Notes under the pieces: model-generated
What the model was told of the DNA's origin: nothing
Databases searched by the model: none
Seen by the model: only the letters and a program-made list of their open reading frames with translations
In this document: piece by piece, positions 1 to 8,424 of the stretch
Numbering within the stretch: position 1 is the first letter of the stretch
Layout of the letters: each line of letters begins with the position of its first letter
Position numbers and translations under genes: made by a program
Assembly (NCBI GenBank): GCA_965227805.1
Contig: CBDDGJ010000004.1
Coordinates: 186,001 to 250,000 of the forward strand
DNA length: 64,000 nt
Direction of reading: 5' to 3'
Origin: CBDDGJ01 sp965227805
GTDB lineage: Bacteria > Pseudomonadota > Alphaproteobacteria > RS24

Positions 1-184
1 TGATGCACAAGATTTAAGCATAATCATTGGCATATATGCACTCGCACGGATTATCCATATGGTTTTATATTATGCGATTGCGACCGAGAAAAATCCAAGT
101 CCGCGCAGTTATTTCTATATGATTGCTTTGCTGGCTACATTTTACCTGTTTATTGACCTTGGCATTTTTCTAATTGCCGCATAG
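1..184 (+). CDS. Probable MAPEG-family membrane protein, C-terminal part only
   Basis: The window opens inside this gene; about 60 codons to a TAG stop at 182-184 are visible. The translation is strongly hydrophobic, with an Ala-Arg-Ile-Ile-His segment followed by a charged loop and a last membrane helix ending in Ile-Ala-Ala. An Arg-x-x-His pair next to a transmembrane helix is typical of MAPEG (membrane-associated eicosanoid/glutathione metabolism) proteins, and a second, complete MAPEG gene lies at 13566. The stop codon shares its G with the GGAGG ribosome-binding site of mmsA, so the two genes are probably co-transcribed. With the N-terminus missing the family call is tentative. Confidence 0.5.
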   Translation, partial: DAQDLSIIIGIYALARIIHMVLYYAIATEKNPSPRSYFYMIALLATFYLFIDLGIFLIAA

Positions 185-195
185 GAGGTTGTCAC

Positions 196-1689
196 ATGAA
201 AGAGGTGGAGCATTTTATTAACGGTAAGTCTGTTGCTGGCACGTCTGGCGCGTTTGCCCCTATATTCAACCCGACAACCGGTGAAGAACAGGCAAAAGTT
301 GCGTTAGCTGATACGCAAGACATGGATAAAGCCATTGAATCTGCCCACAATGCGTTTCCCGCATGGGCAGGGCTGAACCCGCAAAGGCGGGCACGCATTA
401 TGTTTGCCTTCAAACAGCTTGTCGAAAAGGATATGGATAATCTGGCAAAAATGCTATCTAGCGAGCATGGCAAAATTTTACCCGATGCGCGTGGCGATAT
501 TCAACGCGGATTAGAGGTGATTGAGTTTGCCTGTGGTATTCCGCATTTACAAAAGGGCGAATATAGCGAGGCGGCAGGCCCCGGCATTGACGTCTATTCC
601 ATGCGCCAGCCCTTAGGTGTGGTTGCTGGTATTACGCCATTTAATTTTCCGGCTATGATTCCGATGTGGATGTTTGGGGTTGCGATTGCGTGCGGCAATA
701 CCTTTATCAATAAGCCTTCGGAAAAAGACCCATCTGTGCCGTTACGTTTGGCGGAATTGATGATGGAAGCGGGCGCGCCTGCTGGTGTGCTTAATGTGGT
801 GAATGGCGATAAGCGCGCCGTTGATTGCTTATTAGAAGATCCGCGCGTTCGGGCGCTTAGTTTCGTCGGGTCTTCGGATATTGCACAGTATATTTATGCC
901 ACGGGTGCGGCGCATGGGAAACGGGTGCAGGCCTTTGGCGGGGCAAAAAATCATATGCTGATTATGCCCGATGCGGATATGGATAATGCTGTAGCACAAT
1001 TACTGGGTTCGGCCTATGGCTCTGCTGGTGAACGCTGCATGGCGACACCAGTTGCTGTGCCAGTGGGGGACGAAACAGCAGACGAATTAGTGGCACGCTT
1101 AAAGCCGAAAGTTGAAGCCTTACGCATTGGCCCCTCGCTTTCTGAAGATAGTGATTTGGGGCCGCTTGTTTCTGCTGCACATAAGGCACGGGTTGCCGAT
1201 TATATTCAACTGGCTGTAGATGAAGGCCAGGAGCTTATTGTCGATGGCCGTGATTTTTCATTGCAGGGTTATGAAAATGGTTTCTTTATGGGCGGCACTT
1301 TGCTGGACCATGCGAAAACAGAGCATCGCTCTTATCAGGAAGAAATTTTTGGCCCTGTTTTACAAATTTTGCGGGCAAAAGATTTTGAAGAGGCTCTGTC
1401 TTATCCGTCGCAGCATCAATATGGAAATGGCGTTGCGATTTTTACGCGCAATGGCGGCATTGCGCGCAGCTTTGCCCAGCGGGTTAATGTTGGCATGGTT
1501 GGGATAAATGTGCCTATTCCTGTGCCGGTCGCGTATCATACATTTGGTGGCTGGAAGCGTTCGGGTTTTGGCGATACAAATCAGCATGGGACTGAGGGTG
1601 TAAAATTTTGGACAAAAATCAAAACAGTTACACAAAAATGGCCGGATGATGTTGAAGGAAGCGAATTTATCATTCCAACTATGAAATAG
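196..1689 (+). CDS. mmsA: Methylmalonate-semialdehyde dehydrogenase (CoA-acylating)
   Basis: The enzyme oxidises methylmalonate semialdehyde (from valine) or malonate semialdehyde to propionyl-CoA or acetyl-CoA, using NAD+ and CoA, in the cytoplasm. The 497-residue length is normal for the family. The aldehyde dehydrogenase fold is clear: the PFNFP nucleotide-binding segment near residue 150, the FVGSS motif near 223, and the catalytic cysteine in AGERCMA near residue 280, which is the MmsA-type sequence. A GGAGG ribosome-binding site at 184-188 sits 7 bp before the ATG. It is followed 11 bp later by mmsB, which supplies its substrate, so the pair forms the last two steps of valine catabolism. 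The assignment is secure. Confidence 0.95.
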   Translation: MKEVEHFINGKSVAGTSGAFAPIFNPTTGEEQAKVALADTQDMDKAIESAHNAFPAWAGLNPQRRARIMFAFKQLVEKDMDNLAKMLSSEHGKILPDARGDIQRGLEVIEFACGIPHLQKGEYSEAAGPGIDVYSMRQPLGVVAGITPFNFPAMIPMWMFGVAIACGNTFINKPSEKDPSVPLRLAELMMEAGAPAGVLNVVNGDKRAVDCLLEDPRVRALSFVGSSDIAQYIYATGAAHGKRVQAFGGAKNHMLIMPDADMDNAVAQLLGSAYGSAGERCMATPVAVPVGDETADELVARLKPKVEALRIGPSLSEDSDLGPLVSAAHKARVADYIQLAVDEGQELIVDGRDFSLQGYENGFFMGGTLLDHAKTEHRSYQEEIFGPVLQILRAKDFEEALSYPSQHQYGNGVAIFTRNGGIARSFAQRVNVGMVGINVPIPVPVAYHTFGGWKRSGFGDTNQHGTEGVKFWTKIKTVTQKWPDDVEGSEFIIPTMK

Positions 1690-1700
1690 GGGATGTTCTT

Positions 1701-2588
1701 ATGAAAATTGGATTTATCGGCTTGGGGAATATGGGACGCGGCATGTGTCTTAACCTGATGAAAGCCGGTCATGATTTACAGGTGTTTGATGTAAATGCGG
1801 ATGCGCTTAAAGACCTGCTTGCTGCGGGCGCAAAACGGGCGGATAATATAGCGTCGCTTGGTGCACAGGCCGAGGTGATTATTTCCATGCTGCCCAATGG
1901 CGATATTGTGCGTGATGTTTATTTAGGTGATGCGGGGGTTGTGCGCGGCGCGCGTGCGCACACATTATTTATTGATTGTTCGACCATTGCTGTTGATGAT
2001 GCCCGCGCCATTGCAAAAACACTTGCCGAGAAGAAATTTGATATGCTTGATGCACCTGTTTCAGGCGGCACGGCGGCAAGTGATGCGGGCACGCTCACCT
2101 TTATGGTGGGGGGCACGGCGCCTGCTTTTTTGCAGGCAAAACCTTTACTCGCGGCTATGGGAAAAAATATTTTTCATGCCGGGGCTTCGGGAAATGGGCA
2201 GGTTGCAAAAATCGCGAATAATATGTTGTTGGGCATTTCCATGATTGGCACCTGTGAGGCGTTCAATTTAGCCGAAAAATTGGGGCTTGATGCACAGACA
2301 TTTTTTGATATTGCCTCTACCGCTTCGGGGCAGTGCTGGTCTATGACTTCATATTGCCCGGCACCTGGCCCGGTTGAAGCAGCACCATCCAATCGCGACT
2401 ACGCCGCTGGTTTTGCGGTTGCCATGATGCTAAAAGATCTCAATCTGGCACAGATGGCGGCCAATCTTGTTGAAGCGCAAACGCCTTTGGGGGAACACGC
2501 ACAGGAGATTTATAAGCAGCTTGATGCCGATGGTTTCGGTGGACTTGATTTTTCAAGTGTAATGAAACGCCTTCAAGGTGCGTTGTAA
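1701..2588 (+). CDS. mmsB: 3-hydroxyisobutyrate dehydrogenase
   Basis: It oxidises 3-hydroxyisobutyrate to methylmalonate semialdehyde with NAD+, the step before MmsA in valine degradation. The 295 residues begin with the Rossmann motif GFIGLGNMG. The DAPVSGG substrate-binding segment lies near residue 117, and the catalytic lysine segment (GQVAKIANNMLL) near 167-178. These are the signatures of the beta-hydroxyacid dehydrogenase family, and adjacency to mmsA selects the 3-hydroxyisobutyrate enzyme over tartronate semialdehyde reductase or glyoxylate reductase. Co-transcription with mmsA is likely (11-bp gap). Confidence 0.93.
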   Translation: MKIGFIGLGNMGRGMCLNLMKAGHDLQVFDVNADALKDLLAAGAKRADNIASLGAQAEVIISMLPNGDIVRDVYLGDAGVVRGARAHTLFIDCSTIAVDDARAIAKTLAEKKFDMLDAPVSGGTAASDAGTLTFMVGGTAPAFLQAKPLLAAMGKNIFHAGASGNGQVAKIANNMLLGISMIGTCEAFNLAEKLGLDAQTFFDIASTASGQCWSMTSYCPAPGPVEAAPSNRDYAAGFAVAMMLKDLNLAQMAANLVEAQTPLGEHAQEIYKQLDADGFGGLDFSSVMKRLQGAL

Positions 2589-2642
2589 TTAACTGACCGT
2601 TTTTAGTTTTATATCATTATTTTATGAAATAGAGGAAAGATT

Positions 2643-3086
2643 ATGAAATTACATTACCCACCTTTGCTTACGCTTTACGGTATTTTGGCTGCCGTTGCGC
2701 TTGGATATTATGTCCCTGCACCTGTTGCGTTGCCTTCGGGTATAAATATTATTGGCATTATTCTGATTATCGCCGGTATTTATCCTGCGCTTGCCATTAA
2801 CAAATTATTCAAACAAGCCGAAACGACGATTATGCCCGATAGAAGTCCGACGGCTTTGGTTGAGCAAGGCTTGCTTAGATATTCGCGTAATCCGATTTAT
2901 GTCGGCATGGCGCTGGTTATTACGGGTGTTGTTTTAATTACCGGCAATATATGGGGGCTTGTTATTCCGCCGATTTTCATGATTTTAGTCTATCGCCTCT
3001 GGATTAGGCGTGAAGAGGAAAGATTGGAGGCCGAATTTGGCGATACATATCGGGATTATAAAAAACGCGTGCGCCGTTGGATTTAG
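2643..3086 (+). CDS. Isoprenylcysteine carboxyl methyltransferase/phospholipid methyltransferase family membrane protein
   Basis: A 147-residue protein with several hydrophobic segments in the first 120 residues and the C-terminal signature of the PEMT/ICMT superfamily: YSRNPIYVG near residue 79 and a basic RREEERLEAEFGDTYRDY segment close to the C-terminus. Such proteins use S-adenosylmethionine to methylate lipids or other membrane substrates; the substrate here is unknown. AGAGGAAAG before the ATG serves as ribosome-binding site. The last 88 bp of the gene, including the stop, recur at 5166-5253 with four mismatches. The copy inside this gene may therefore be a replacement 3' end brought in with the downstream cassette. 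The reading frame is intact. Confidence 0.82.
   Translation: MKLHYPPLLTLYGILAAVALGYYVPAPVALPSGINIIGIILIIAGIYPALAINKLFKQAETTIMPDRSPTALVEQGLLRYSRNPIYVGMALVITGVVLITGNIWGLVIPPIFMILVYRLWIRREEERLEAEFGDTYRDYKKRVRRWI
2999..3086 (+). repeat. Direct repeat, left copy: 3' end of the methyltransferase gene
   Basis: The 88 bp ending in the TAG stop of the methyltransferase match 5166-5253 at 84 of 88 positions without gaps, at an offset of 2167 bp. Weaker similarity continues beyond the stop: positions around 3117-3135 resemble 5275-5293, the segment just before the DUF502 start codon. Homology therefore covers the end of the gene and the start of the next intergenic region. After 3135 the left copy diverges completely. 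Confidence 0.95.
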
Positions 3087-3275
3087 TAGTTTTTTCCTTC
3101 TATGACTTTATTTTTCTGTGCTAGGGATTTATATACCCGTTGGGTTTACGAGGCAAGGATAGGGAAAGGTCAAACTGCTTCCACATCAAAGCGACTGGCA
3201 CGACCAAAAAGAATAGGCGGAACTCACTATAAATTATATGTAATATGCTTTTTTGTTATATGACTAGGGGTGTTT
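3087..3275 (+). other. Intergenic left edge of the AT-rich cassette
   Basis: About 190 bp between the methyltransferase stop and the phosphoesterase start. The first 50 bp look like a decayed copy of the region before the DUF502 gene. The rest has no counterpart in the window. A 53-codon open frame (3102-3263) crosses it but has no ribosome-binding site and no recognisable motif, so I do not call it a gene. AGGGG at 3266-3270 is the ribosome-binding site of the next gene. No clear terminator or promoter consensus is visible. Confidence 0.5.
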
Positions 3276-3881
3276 ATGAAAATATGGTTAACAGGAGACC
3301 TGCATCACAACAAGATGCAATTTAACTATCTTTATCAGCACCAAGCTCATTATGATGTGCTTTGCTTGAGCGGGGATTTGTTAAATGTCAAAAATAATGA
3401 CTTTCAAAGTCAAACACAATGGGTAGCTGATTTTTTGCTTCAATTTGACAAGCCATTACTGATTGCAAGTGGCAATCATGACTATGATGATTTATGTGAA
3501 TGTGATTGGCTACTTAATATCACTAAACAGAACATTTATGTTGATGAAAAAAAGATAGTTATCAATGATATTAGTTTTGGGGTGTCACCCTATATGGCGC
3601 CTGATTATCAATGTTTCGATGATTGTGATATTTTACTCACGCATGTCCCCCCTGCAGGAACTCAAACATCACAAGAAGAAAAAGCCGGATCTGTTAGCGA
3701 TTGGGGAGATTTTGAGTTGCAAACCTTGCTGGAACAACAAATATTAAAGCCTCACTATGTATTATGCGGTCATGTTGAGCGACCACTTGCCAAAATAGAT
3801 AAAATCCACAATACAGTCATTATCAACCCTGGTGCAAATCATCGCAATGATGAACCAGAAATATATGAATTGAAACTATAG
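3276..3881 (+). CDS. Small calcineurin-like metallophosphoesterase
   Basis: A 201-residue protein with the dinuclear-metal phosphoesterase motifs in order: Gly-Asp-Leu-His (Asp8, His10), Ser-Gly-Asp (Asp34), Gly-Asn-His-Asp (Asn67, His68), a T-H-V-P-P histidine near 123, and Cys-Gly-His-Val near 165. It probably hydrolyses a phosphoester (nucleotide, nucleic acid or phosphoprotein); the substrate is unknown. ATG 3276 is preferred over an in-frame GTG at 3270 because AGGGG at 3266-3270 lies at good spacing. The nuclease gene follows after 3 bp, so the two are surely co-transcribed. Composition differs from the core genes, suggesting transfer. Confidence 0.85.
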   Translation: MKIWLTGDLHHNKMQFNYLYQHQAHYDVLCLSGDLLNVKNNDFQSQTQWVADFLLQFDKPLLIASGNHDYDDLCECDWLLNITKQNIYVDEKKIVINDISFGVSPYMAPDYQCFDDCDILLTHVPPAGTQTSQEEKAGSVSDWGDFELQTLLEQQILKPHYVLCGHVERPLAKIDKIHNTVIINPGANHRNDEPEIYELKL

Positions 3882-3884
3882 AGC

Positions 3885-5165
3885 ATGAACAATATGACAG
3901 ATGAAGAAAAGTTAAAAGCAGTGCAAGATTTTATATACTCTGATGATGTGCAGAATGATTTAGAAGCAATCAATAATTTATTACTGCCTATCAATGTGCT
4001 TGAGATCACCGGCATGGGCAGTCAAGAAATTAAGCACTCCAATGTGCTTGCGTGGATGTTTGGCGATAATCAGCATCAATTAGGCTATGAAATATTGGCG
4101 AAGTTTTTGGGCAAGGTTGCCGCAAAAGAAGGGGATAATGAAAGTAAGAGTGACGATATATTAGTCCCGTTGAGACATTATGCGTATTTTCCAAAACATG
4201 AGCGAGATATTGTCATTAAGCGGGAATGGAATAACATTGATTTGCTGATAGAAGATAAAGCTAATCATGTTGTTATTGTGATTGAAAACAAGGTTTGGGC
4301 GGGGGAAAGTGATACGCAGATAGCTGCCTATGAAGCGACTGCTGGTAAAGTTTATCCACGAAAAGGAACGGGCGCAAGTGGCAATTCAAAATCACAAGAA
4401 GATGAGTGGGATGTTTTCTATATTTTTCTTACACCAGATAGCGTAGAGGTCAAAAATGAGAAGGCACAAAAAAACTGGTTGATAGCTCAATATCAAACGA
4501 TCCATGACATCATAAAAGCCATTTTGGCTAATGAAACCCGTGATATTCCAGACCAAGCAAGAATGATGTTAGAAAGTTATAACGATTTATTGATTAAGGA
4601 GGGTATTGTGTCGAATGATAAAGTGAAGGAACTCTGTGAAAAAATTTGGAAACATAATAAAGACGCTTTAGATGTCTTGATAATTAATAGACCTGATAAC
4701 AATGAAGAAATTTATAAGGTAATTGAAAACCACTTAGAAAAAATATTTCCTGACATTTGTTTTTTAACTAACCCTAATTCAAACAATAGATTTAACTTTA
4801 AAACTCAAGCGTTGAAAGCATTTTTCAAGGATGAATCAAAAACAGACGATAAATTTTTTCCTGCATATTACGCCTTAAGATTTTCAAAGGACGAAGGATT
4901 GTATCTGGATTTTAATATAAGTAGTAATTTGAATGAAGAGACTAAAACTATTCTGTGGCATAATGAGTCTTGTCGCTTAAAGCAAAAGAATCATTCAGTC
5001 AAACTTTCAAAAAATAATTCTAATGGTTGGGTTGAATTGGTCGAAAATGTAGACAAGCGTTCATCCTTCCCGAACGAAATCACAAATCGGGGTGAATTTA
5101 AGCAAATAGTAGAAGCTATTCGGTCGATGGATGATTTTTTTTCGTCATGTATCAACAAGATATAA
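3885..5165 (+). CDS. PD-(D/E)XK nuclease superfamily protein (PDDEXK_4-like)
   Basis: A 426-residue protein whose first third carries the PD-(D/E)XK core: Glu48 in an E-I-K-H-S-N-x-L-A-W segment typical of the PDDEXK_4 group, Asp119 in IDLLIE, Glu134-Asn-Lys136 in VIENK, and a following Gln145-x-x-x-Tyr149. These are the metal-binding and catalytic residues of this nuclease fold, and all are present. The C-terminal half (about 230-426) is lysine- and asparagine-rich and shows no motif I recognise. Family members are frequent in defence and mobile regions, but no function is proven for most. The start codon lacks a strong ribosome-binding site and is 3 bp from the previous stop, suggesting translational coupling. 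An ATG three codons in is an alternative start. Confidence 0.82.
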   Translation: MNNMTDEEKLKAVQDFIYSDDVQNDLEAINNLLLPINVLEITGMGSQEIKHSNVLAWMFGDNQHQLGYEILAKFLGKVAAKEGDNESKSDDILVPLRHYAYFPKHERDIVIKREWNNIDLLIEDKANHVVIVIENKVWAGESDTQIAAYEATAGKVYPRKGTGASGNSKSQEDEWDVFYIFLTPDSVEVKNEKAQKNWLIAQYQTIHDIIKAILANETRDIPDQARMMLESYNDLLIKEGIVSNDKVKELCEKIWKHNKDALDVLIINRPDNNEEIYKVIENHLEKIFPDICFLTNPNSNNRFNFKTQALKAFFKDESKTDDKFFPAYYALRFSKDEGLYLDFNISSNLNEETKTILWHNESCRLKQKNHSVKLSKNNSNGWVELVENVDKRSSFPNEITNRGEFKQIVEAIRSMDDFFSSCINKI

Positions 5166-5253
5166 CTGGATTAGGCGTGAAGAGGAAAGATTGGAGACCG
5201 AATTTGGCGATACATATCGCGATTATAAAAAACGCGTGCGCCGCTGGATTTAA
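5166..5253 (+). repeat. Direct repeat, right copy: orphan 3' end of the methyltransferase gene
   Basis: This copy of the last 88 bp of the gene at 2643-3086 begins directly after the nuclease stop codon and ends with a TAA in place of TAG. It would encode the same C-terminus with one Ala-to-Thr change, but it has no start codon and is out of frame with the nuclease, so it is a non-coding remnant. It lies 40 bp before the DUF502 gene, which suggests it is the original host end of the methyltransferase gene. Confidence 0.92.
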
Positions 5254-5293
5254 TCATTTGTTTCTATAATAAGACTATGCTAAGGGCTTATAT

Positions 5294-5956
5294 ATGAGTG
5301 ATTTACCCGAACAAAATGAAATAGACCCGCCCAAGCGGACTTTATTTACAGTATTACGCAATTATTTTTTCACCGGCCTTGTGGTGAGTGCGCCAATATT
5401 TGTGAGTGTCTATCTGATTGTTCTCATTATCGGCTTTTTCGATAGCTGGTTTAAGCCGCTTATCCCCCTGCGGTATCGGCCTGATTACTATTTGCCATTT
5501 GATATTCCCGGCACGGGGGTGATTATGGCGGTAATTATTTTGATTTTAATCGGTGGGCTTACCGCCAATTTATTCGGGCGCACAGTGGTTGGCATGGGGG
5601 ATCGCCTCATGAAACGTATGCCGGTTATCGGCTCGGTTTACGGGGCGGTAAAGCAGATTCTAAAAACGGCAGTAAGTCAGGATTCCTCTTCATTTAAGCA
5701 GGTGGCACTTGTTGAATATCCGCGTAAGGGCTTGCATTGCATTGCTTTTGTTACACAAGATGCTGATGCGCGGGTGAATAAGGGAGCCGGCAAAAAAACA
5801 GTGGGTGTGTTTTTGCCTACCACGCCGAACCCGACATCCGGCTTTTTGCTTTTTGTTCCCAAAGAAGATTTGGTCATATTGGATATGACAGTGGAAGAGG
5901 CAGCCCGCATGATTATTTCTGCCGGATTAAGCGAAGATGATGCGCCAGAGACATAG
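5294..5956 (+). CDS. DUF502 family membrane protein
   Basis: A 220-residue protein with a short charged N-terminus and two membrane helices (about residues 22-47 and 73-93). A soluble domain follows with the family signatures: a GDRLMKRMPVIGSVYGAVKQ stretch, a later V-G-V-F-L-P-T-T-P-N-P-T-S-G segment, and FVPKED. DUF502 proteins are widespread in alphaproteobacteria and of unknown function. It probably followed the methyltransferase directly before the cassette was inserted. It converges on recG with only 7 bp between the stops. Confidence 0.85.
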   Translation: MSDLPEQNEIDPPKRTLFTVLRNYFFTGLVVSAPIFVSVYLIVLIIGFFDSWFKPLIPLRYRPDYYLPFDIPGTGVIMAVIILILIGGLTANLFGRTVVGMGDRLMKRMPVIGSVYGAVKQILKTAVSQDSSSFKQVALVEYPRKGLHCIAFVTQDADARVNKGAGKKTVGVFLPTTPNPTSGFLLFVPKEDLVILDMTVEEAARMIISAGLSEDDAPET

Positions 5957-5963
5957 AACAAAG

Positions 5964-8057
5964 CTACCCTGCGCGTAAAAATTGTATGGCGTCATCACGT
6001 TCGAATAAATAAAGCAAAAGCCGTAATGCATGTCCGCGTGTGCTGGTAAGGCGGGCATCATTTTGTAAAATAAGATTTACATCATCATGTATAACAGGGA
6101 GCAAATCACCATGAAATTCGAGATTGGCAAGGCGGAAATAAGGCACGCCGGATTGTTTGGTGCCCAGCATCTCACCTGCCCCGCGCAAACGTAAGTCTTC
6201 TTCGGCAATAAGAAAGCCATCTTCGGTTTGGCGTAATAAATCCAGCCGCGCGCGGGCGATTTCCCCCAATGTGCCGTGATAAAGCAATATACAAGAGGCA
6301 GGTTTTTCGCCACGTCCGACACGTCCGCGTAATTGGTGTAATTGTGCCAAGCCAAAGCGTTCGGCATGTTCAATAATCATAACGGTTGCAGTGGGTATAT
6401 TAACGCCCACCTCAACCACAGTGGTGGCAACCAGCAGGTGAATATCGCCTGCGTGAAACCGGCGCATGACGTCATCTTTTTGTTCTGCTTTCATTTGCCC
6501 ATGCACAAGCCCGATTTTTGCGCCATAGATTTTTTTTAAGGCGTGAAAGCGGTCTTCTGCGGCAGCCAAATCTAGCTTTTCACTTTCGGAAACAAGCGGA
6601 CATATCCAAAAGGCTTGCTCCCCACGTGAAAATATACGGGCGAGCCCGTCCACAATTTCATCATAACGCTCAAAATGCATCACGCGCGTGGTGATGGGTT
6701 TGCGTGTTGCAGGCTTATCAAACATGCGCGAAACATCCATATCGCCATAGCCTGCCAGCATAAGCGTGCGCGGAATAGGGGTTGCTGTCATCACTAAAAT
6801 ATCTGTGCCTTTACGGGCTTTTTGCGATAATTTCATACGCTGCTTAACCCCGAAGCGATGTTGTTCATCAACAATGGCTAATCCCAAATCATCAAAAATA
6901 ATATCATCTTGAAATAGCGCATGCGTGCCGATCGCAAATTGAATATTACCATGTGCCAGGTCATTCAGATTTTGGGCACGCTGTTTGGTTTTATTTCGAC
7001 CGGTAAATAAGCCCCAACGGATATTAAGCGCATCCAGAAAGGGCGCAAGGGTTTCGACATGTTGGCGCGCAAGAATTTCGGTTGGTGCCATAATGGCGAC
7101 TTGTGCGCCGCTGGCAATGGCATGCAGGGCACTCATAAGGGCGACAAAGGTTTTGCCGCTCCCGACATCACCTTGCAGCAGGCGTAGCATGGCCTCGGGC
7201 TTTTCCATATCATTGCCGATTTCTTCTATTGCCTGGCTTTGTGAACGCGTAAGGGCGAAAGGCAAAAGCGTAAGGCATTTATCTCGTAACACCATAAACC
7301 GATCATTACGTGGAAAAGCGCGCCCCATTTGTTCGCGTTTATAGCGGCGTGCAAGGGCAAGGCTTAGCTGGTTGGCAAGTAATTCATCATAGGCTAATCG
7401 CCGGCGATGCGGCGCATTTATATCTAAATCCTGCTCATTTTGCGGCTGATGCATTTTTTGCAATGCCACATGCCAATATGGCCAGTTTTGATGGCTTAGC
7501 CATGTTTCATCCTGCCACTCATTCAGTGCGGGAATATATGGGAGCGCGGCTAATATTGTTTTTAGAAAAGGCTTGGCGGTAAGCCCTGCCGTTAGCGGGT
7601 AAACCGGTTCAATGGCCGGAAGGCGTGCAAACTCTTCCATCGTGGCAATGTGATCGGGATGCACCATTTGCACTTGTTCACGAAAATGCTCTATGCGCCC
7701 TGAAACAATACGCTTTCCCCCGACCGGAAGTGCTTTTTTAAGCCATGTATTATGTGCATGAAAAAAAACCAGCTGCAATAATCCCGTTTCATGCGCACAT
7801 ATAACCCGATAGGGCAGGGTGCGTCGTGGCGGCGGGTGATGACTTACCACATCAATTTCAAAACTTGCAATTTGCCCGTCTACGACCTCGGTTAAGGCTG
7901 GGCGCGCACGGCGGTCAATAATATTATAGGGAATATGGAATAATAAGTTAATCACGCGCCGGCCAATAAAGCCGTCTAGCGTGTTTGCCAATTTAGGTCC
8001 GATGCCGCTAAGGGTTTGGACATCGGCAAAAAGCGGATTTAATTGCTCAGGTCGCAT
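5964..8057 (-). CDS. recG: ATP-dependent DNA helicase RecG
   Basis: RecG remodels stalled replication forks and Holliday junctions. The 697-residue product has an N-terminal wedge/OB-fold region. The SF2 helicase core shows Walker A GDVGSGKT near residue 290, the DEQH box, TATPIPRT (motif III region), and the QLRGRVGRG motif VI. The start is set at the ATG giving M-R-P-E-Q-L because alphaproteobacterial RecG proteins typically begin this way; two upstream in-frame ATGs (8066, 8096) have no better ribosome-binding site. It is divergent from sdhE-mfd, an arrangement common in the class. Confidence 0.95.
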   Translation of the reverse strand: MRPEQLNPLFADVQTLSGIGPKLANTLDGFIGRRVINLLFHIPYNIIDRRARPALTEVVDGQIASFEIDVVSHHPPPRRTLPYRVICAHETGLLQLVFFHAHNTWLKKALPVGGKRIVSGRIEHFREQVQMVHPDHIATMEEFARLPAIEPVYPLTAGLTAKPFLKTILAALPYIPALNEWQDETWLSHQNWPYWHVALQKMHQPQNEQDLDINAPHRRRLAYDELLANQLSLALARRYKREQMGRAFPRNDRFMVLRDKCLTLLPFALTRSQSQAIEEIGNDMEKPEAMLRLLQGDVGSGKTFVALMSALHAIASGAQVAIMAPTEILARQHVETLAPFLDALNIRWGLFTGRNKTKQRAQNLNDLAHGNIQFAIGTHALFQDDIIFDDLGLAIVDEQHRFGVKQRMKLSQKARKGTDILVMTATPIPRTLMLAGYGDMDVSRMFDKPATRKPITTRVMHFERYDEIVDGLARIFSRGEQAFWICPLVSESEKLDLAAAEDRFHALKKIYGAKIGLVHGQMKAEQKDDVMRRFHAGDIHLLVATTVVEVGVNIPTATVMIIEHAERFGLAQLHQLRGRVGRGEKPASCILLYHGTLGEIARARLDLLRQTEDGFLIAEEDLRLRGAGEMLGTKQSGVPYFRLANLEFHGDLLPVIHDDVNLILQNDARLTSTRGHALRLLLYLFERDDAIQFLRAG

Positions 8058-8124
8058 GGGATGCATTATACATGATTTTATAAGTTTGCTATCCATGTCG
8101 GCTTAGTTTATTAACGGATTTATT

Positions 8125-8424
8125 ATGGATGTTTCGGCACTAGAGTCACGGCGCAAGAAGTTATATTTCCGCTCCTGCCATCGCGGTATTAAGGAAATGG
8201 ATATTATTTTTTCTGCTTTTGCACAAACATATTTACCCACTTTGCCCGATGATTTACTGGATGATTATGAACGCATTTTGGCCTTTAGTGATACGGACTT
8301 ATTTTCCTGGATAACCGGTGCGGGAACAGCTGCGCCTGAAGAGGATTTCGCCTTATTGCATAAGTTTTTATCCCTTTCCTATATAGATGATGCGCGTATA
8401 AGCCTTGCTTTACATGATGCTTGA
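8125..8424 (+). CDS. sdhE: FAD assembly factor SdhE (succinate dehydrogenase flavinylation)
   Basis: This small protein promotes covalent attachment of FAD to the flavoprotein subunit of succinate dehydrogenase. The 99 residues contain the diagnostic Arg-Gly-x-x-Glu motif (RGIKEMD, near residue 21) and the acidic DDLLDDYERILAFSD-type helix. It sits between recG and mfd, its usual position in alphaproteobacteria. Its stop codon overlaps the mfd start, so mfd is translationally coupled to it. Confidence 0.92.
   Translation: MDVSALESRRKKLYFRSCHRGIKEMDIIFSAFAQTYLPTLPDDLLDDYERILAFSDTDLFSWITGAGTAAPEEDFALLHKFLSLSYIDDARISLALHDA

Larger units (their letters stand above)
3087..5165 (+). mobile_element. 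Putative inserted two-gene cassette between duplicated gene ends
   Basis: The segment between the two copies of the methyltransferase 3' end holds a metallophosphoesterase and a PD-(D/E)XK nuclease gene and is visibly richer in A+T than both flanks. The nuclease stop codon (5163-5165) directly abuts the right repeat copy. Replacing a gene's 3' end with an imported copy is how many integrative elements leave their target intact, but no integrase, transposase or terminal inverted repeat is present here. The mechanism is therefore open: integration with later loss of the integrase, passive mobilisation, or homologous replacement. Confidence 0.6.

Noticed and set aside
3102..3263. 53-codon open frame in the left edge of the cassette
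   Set aside because: It has no ribosome-binding site and no recognisable motif, and it overlaps the decayed repeat region, so there is no support for a gene.
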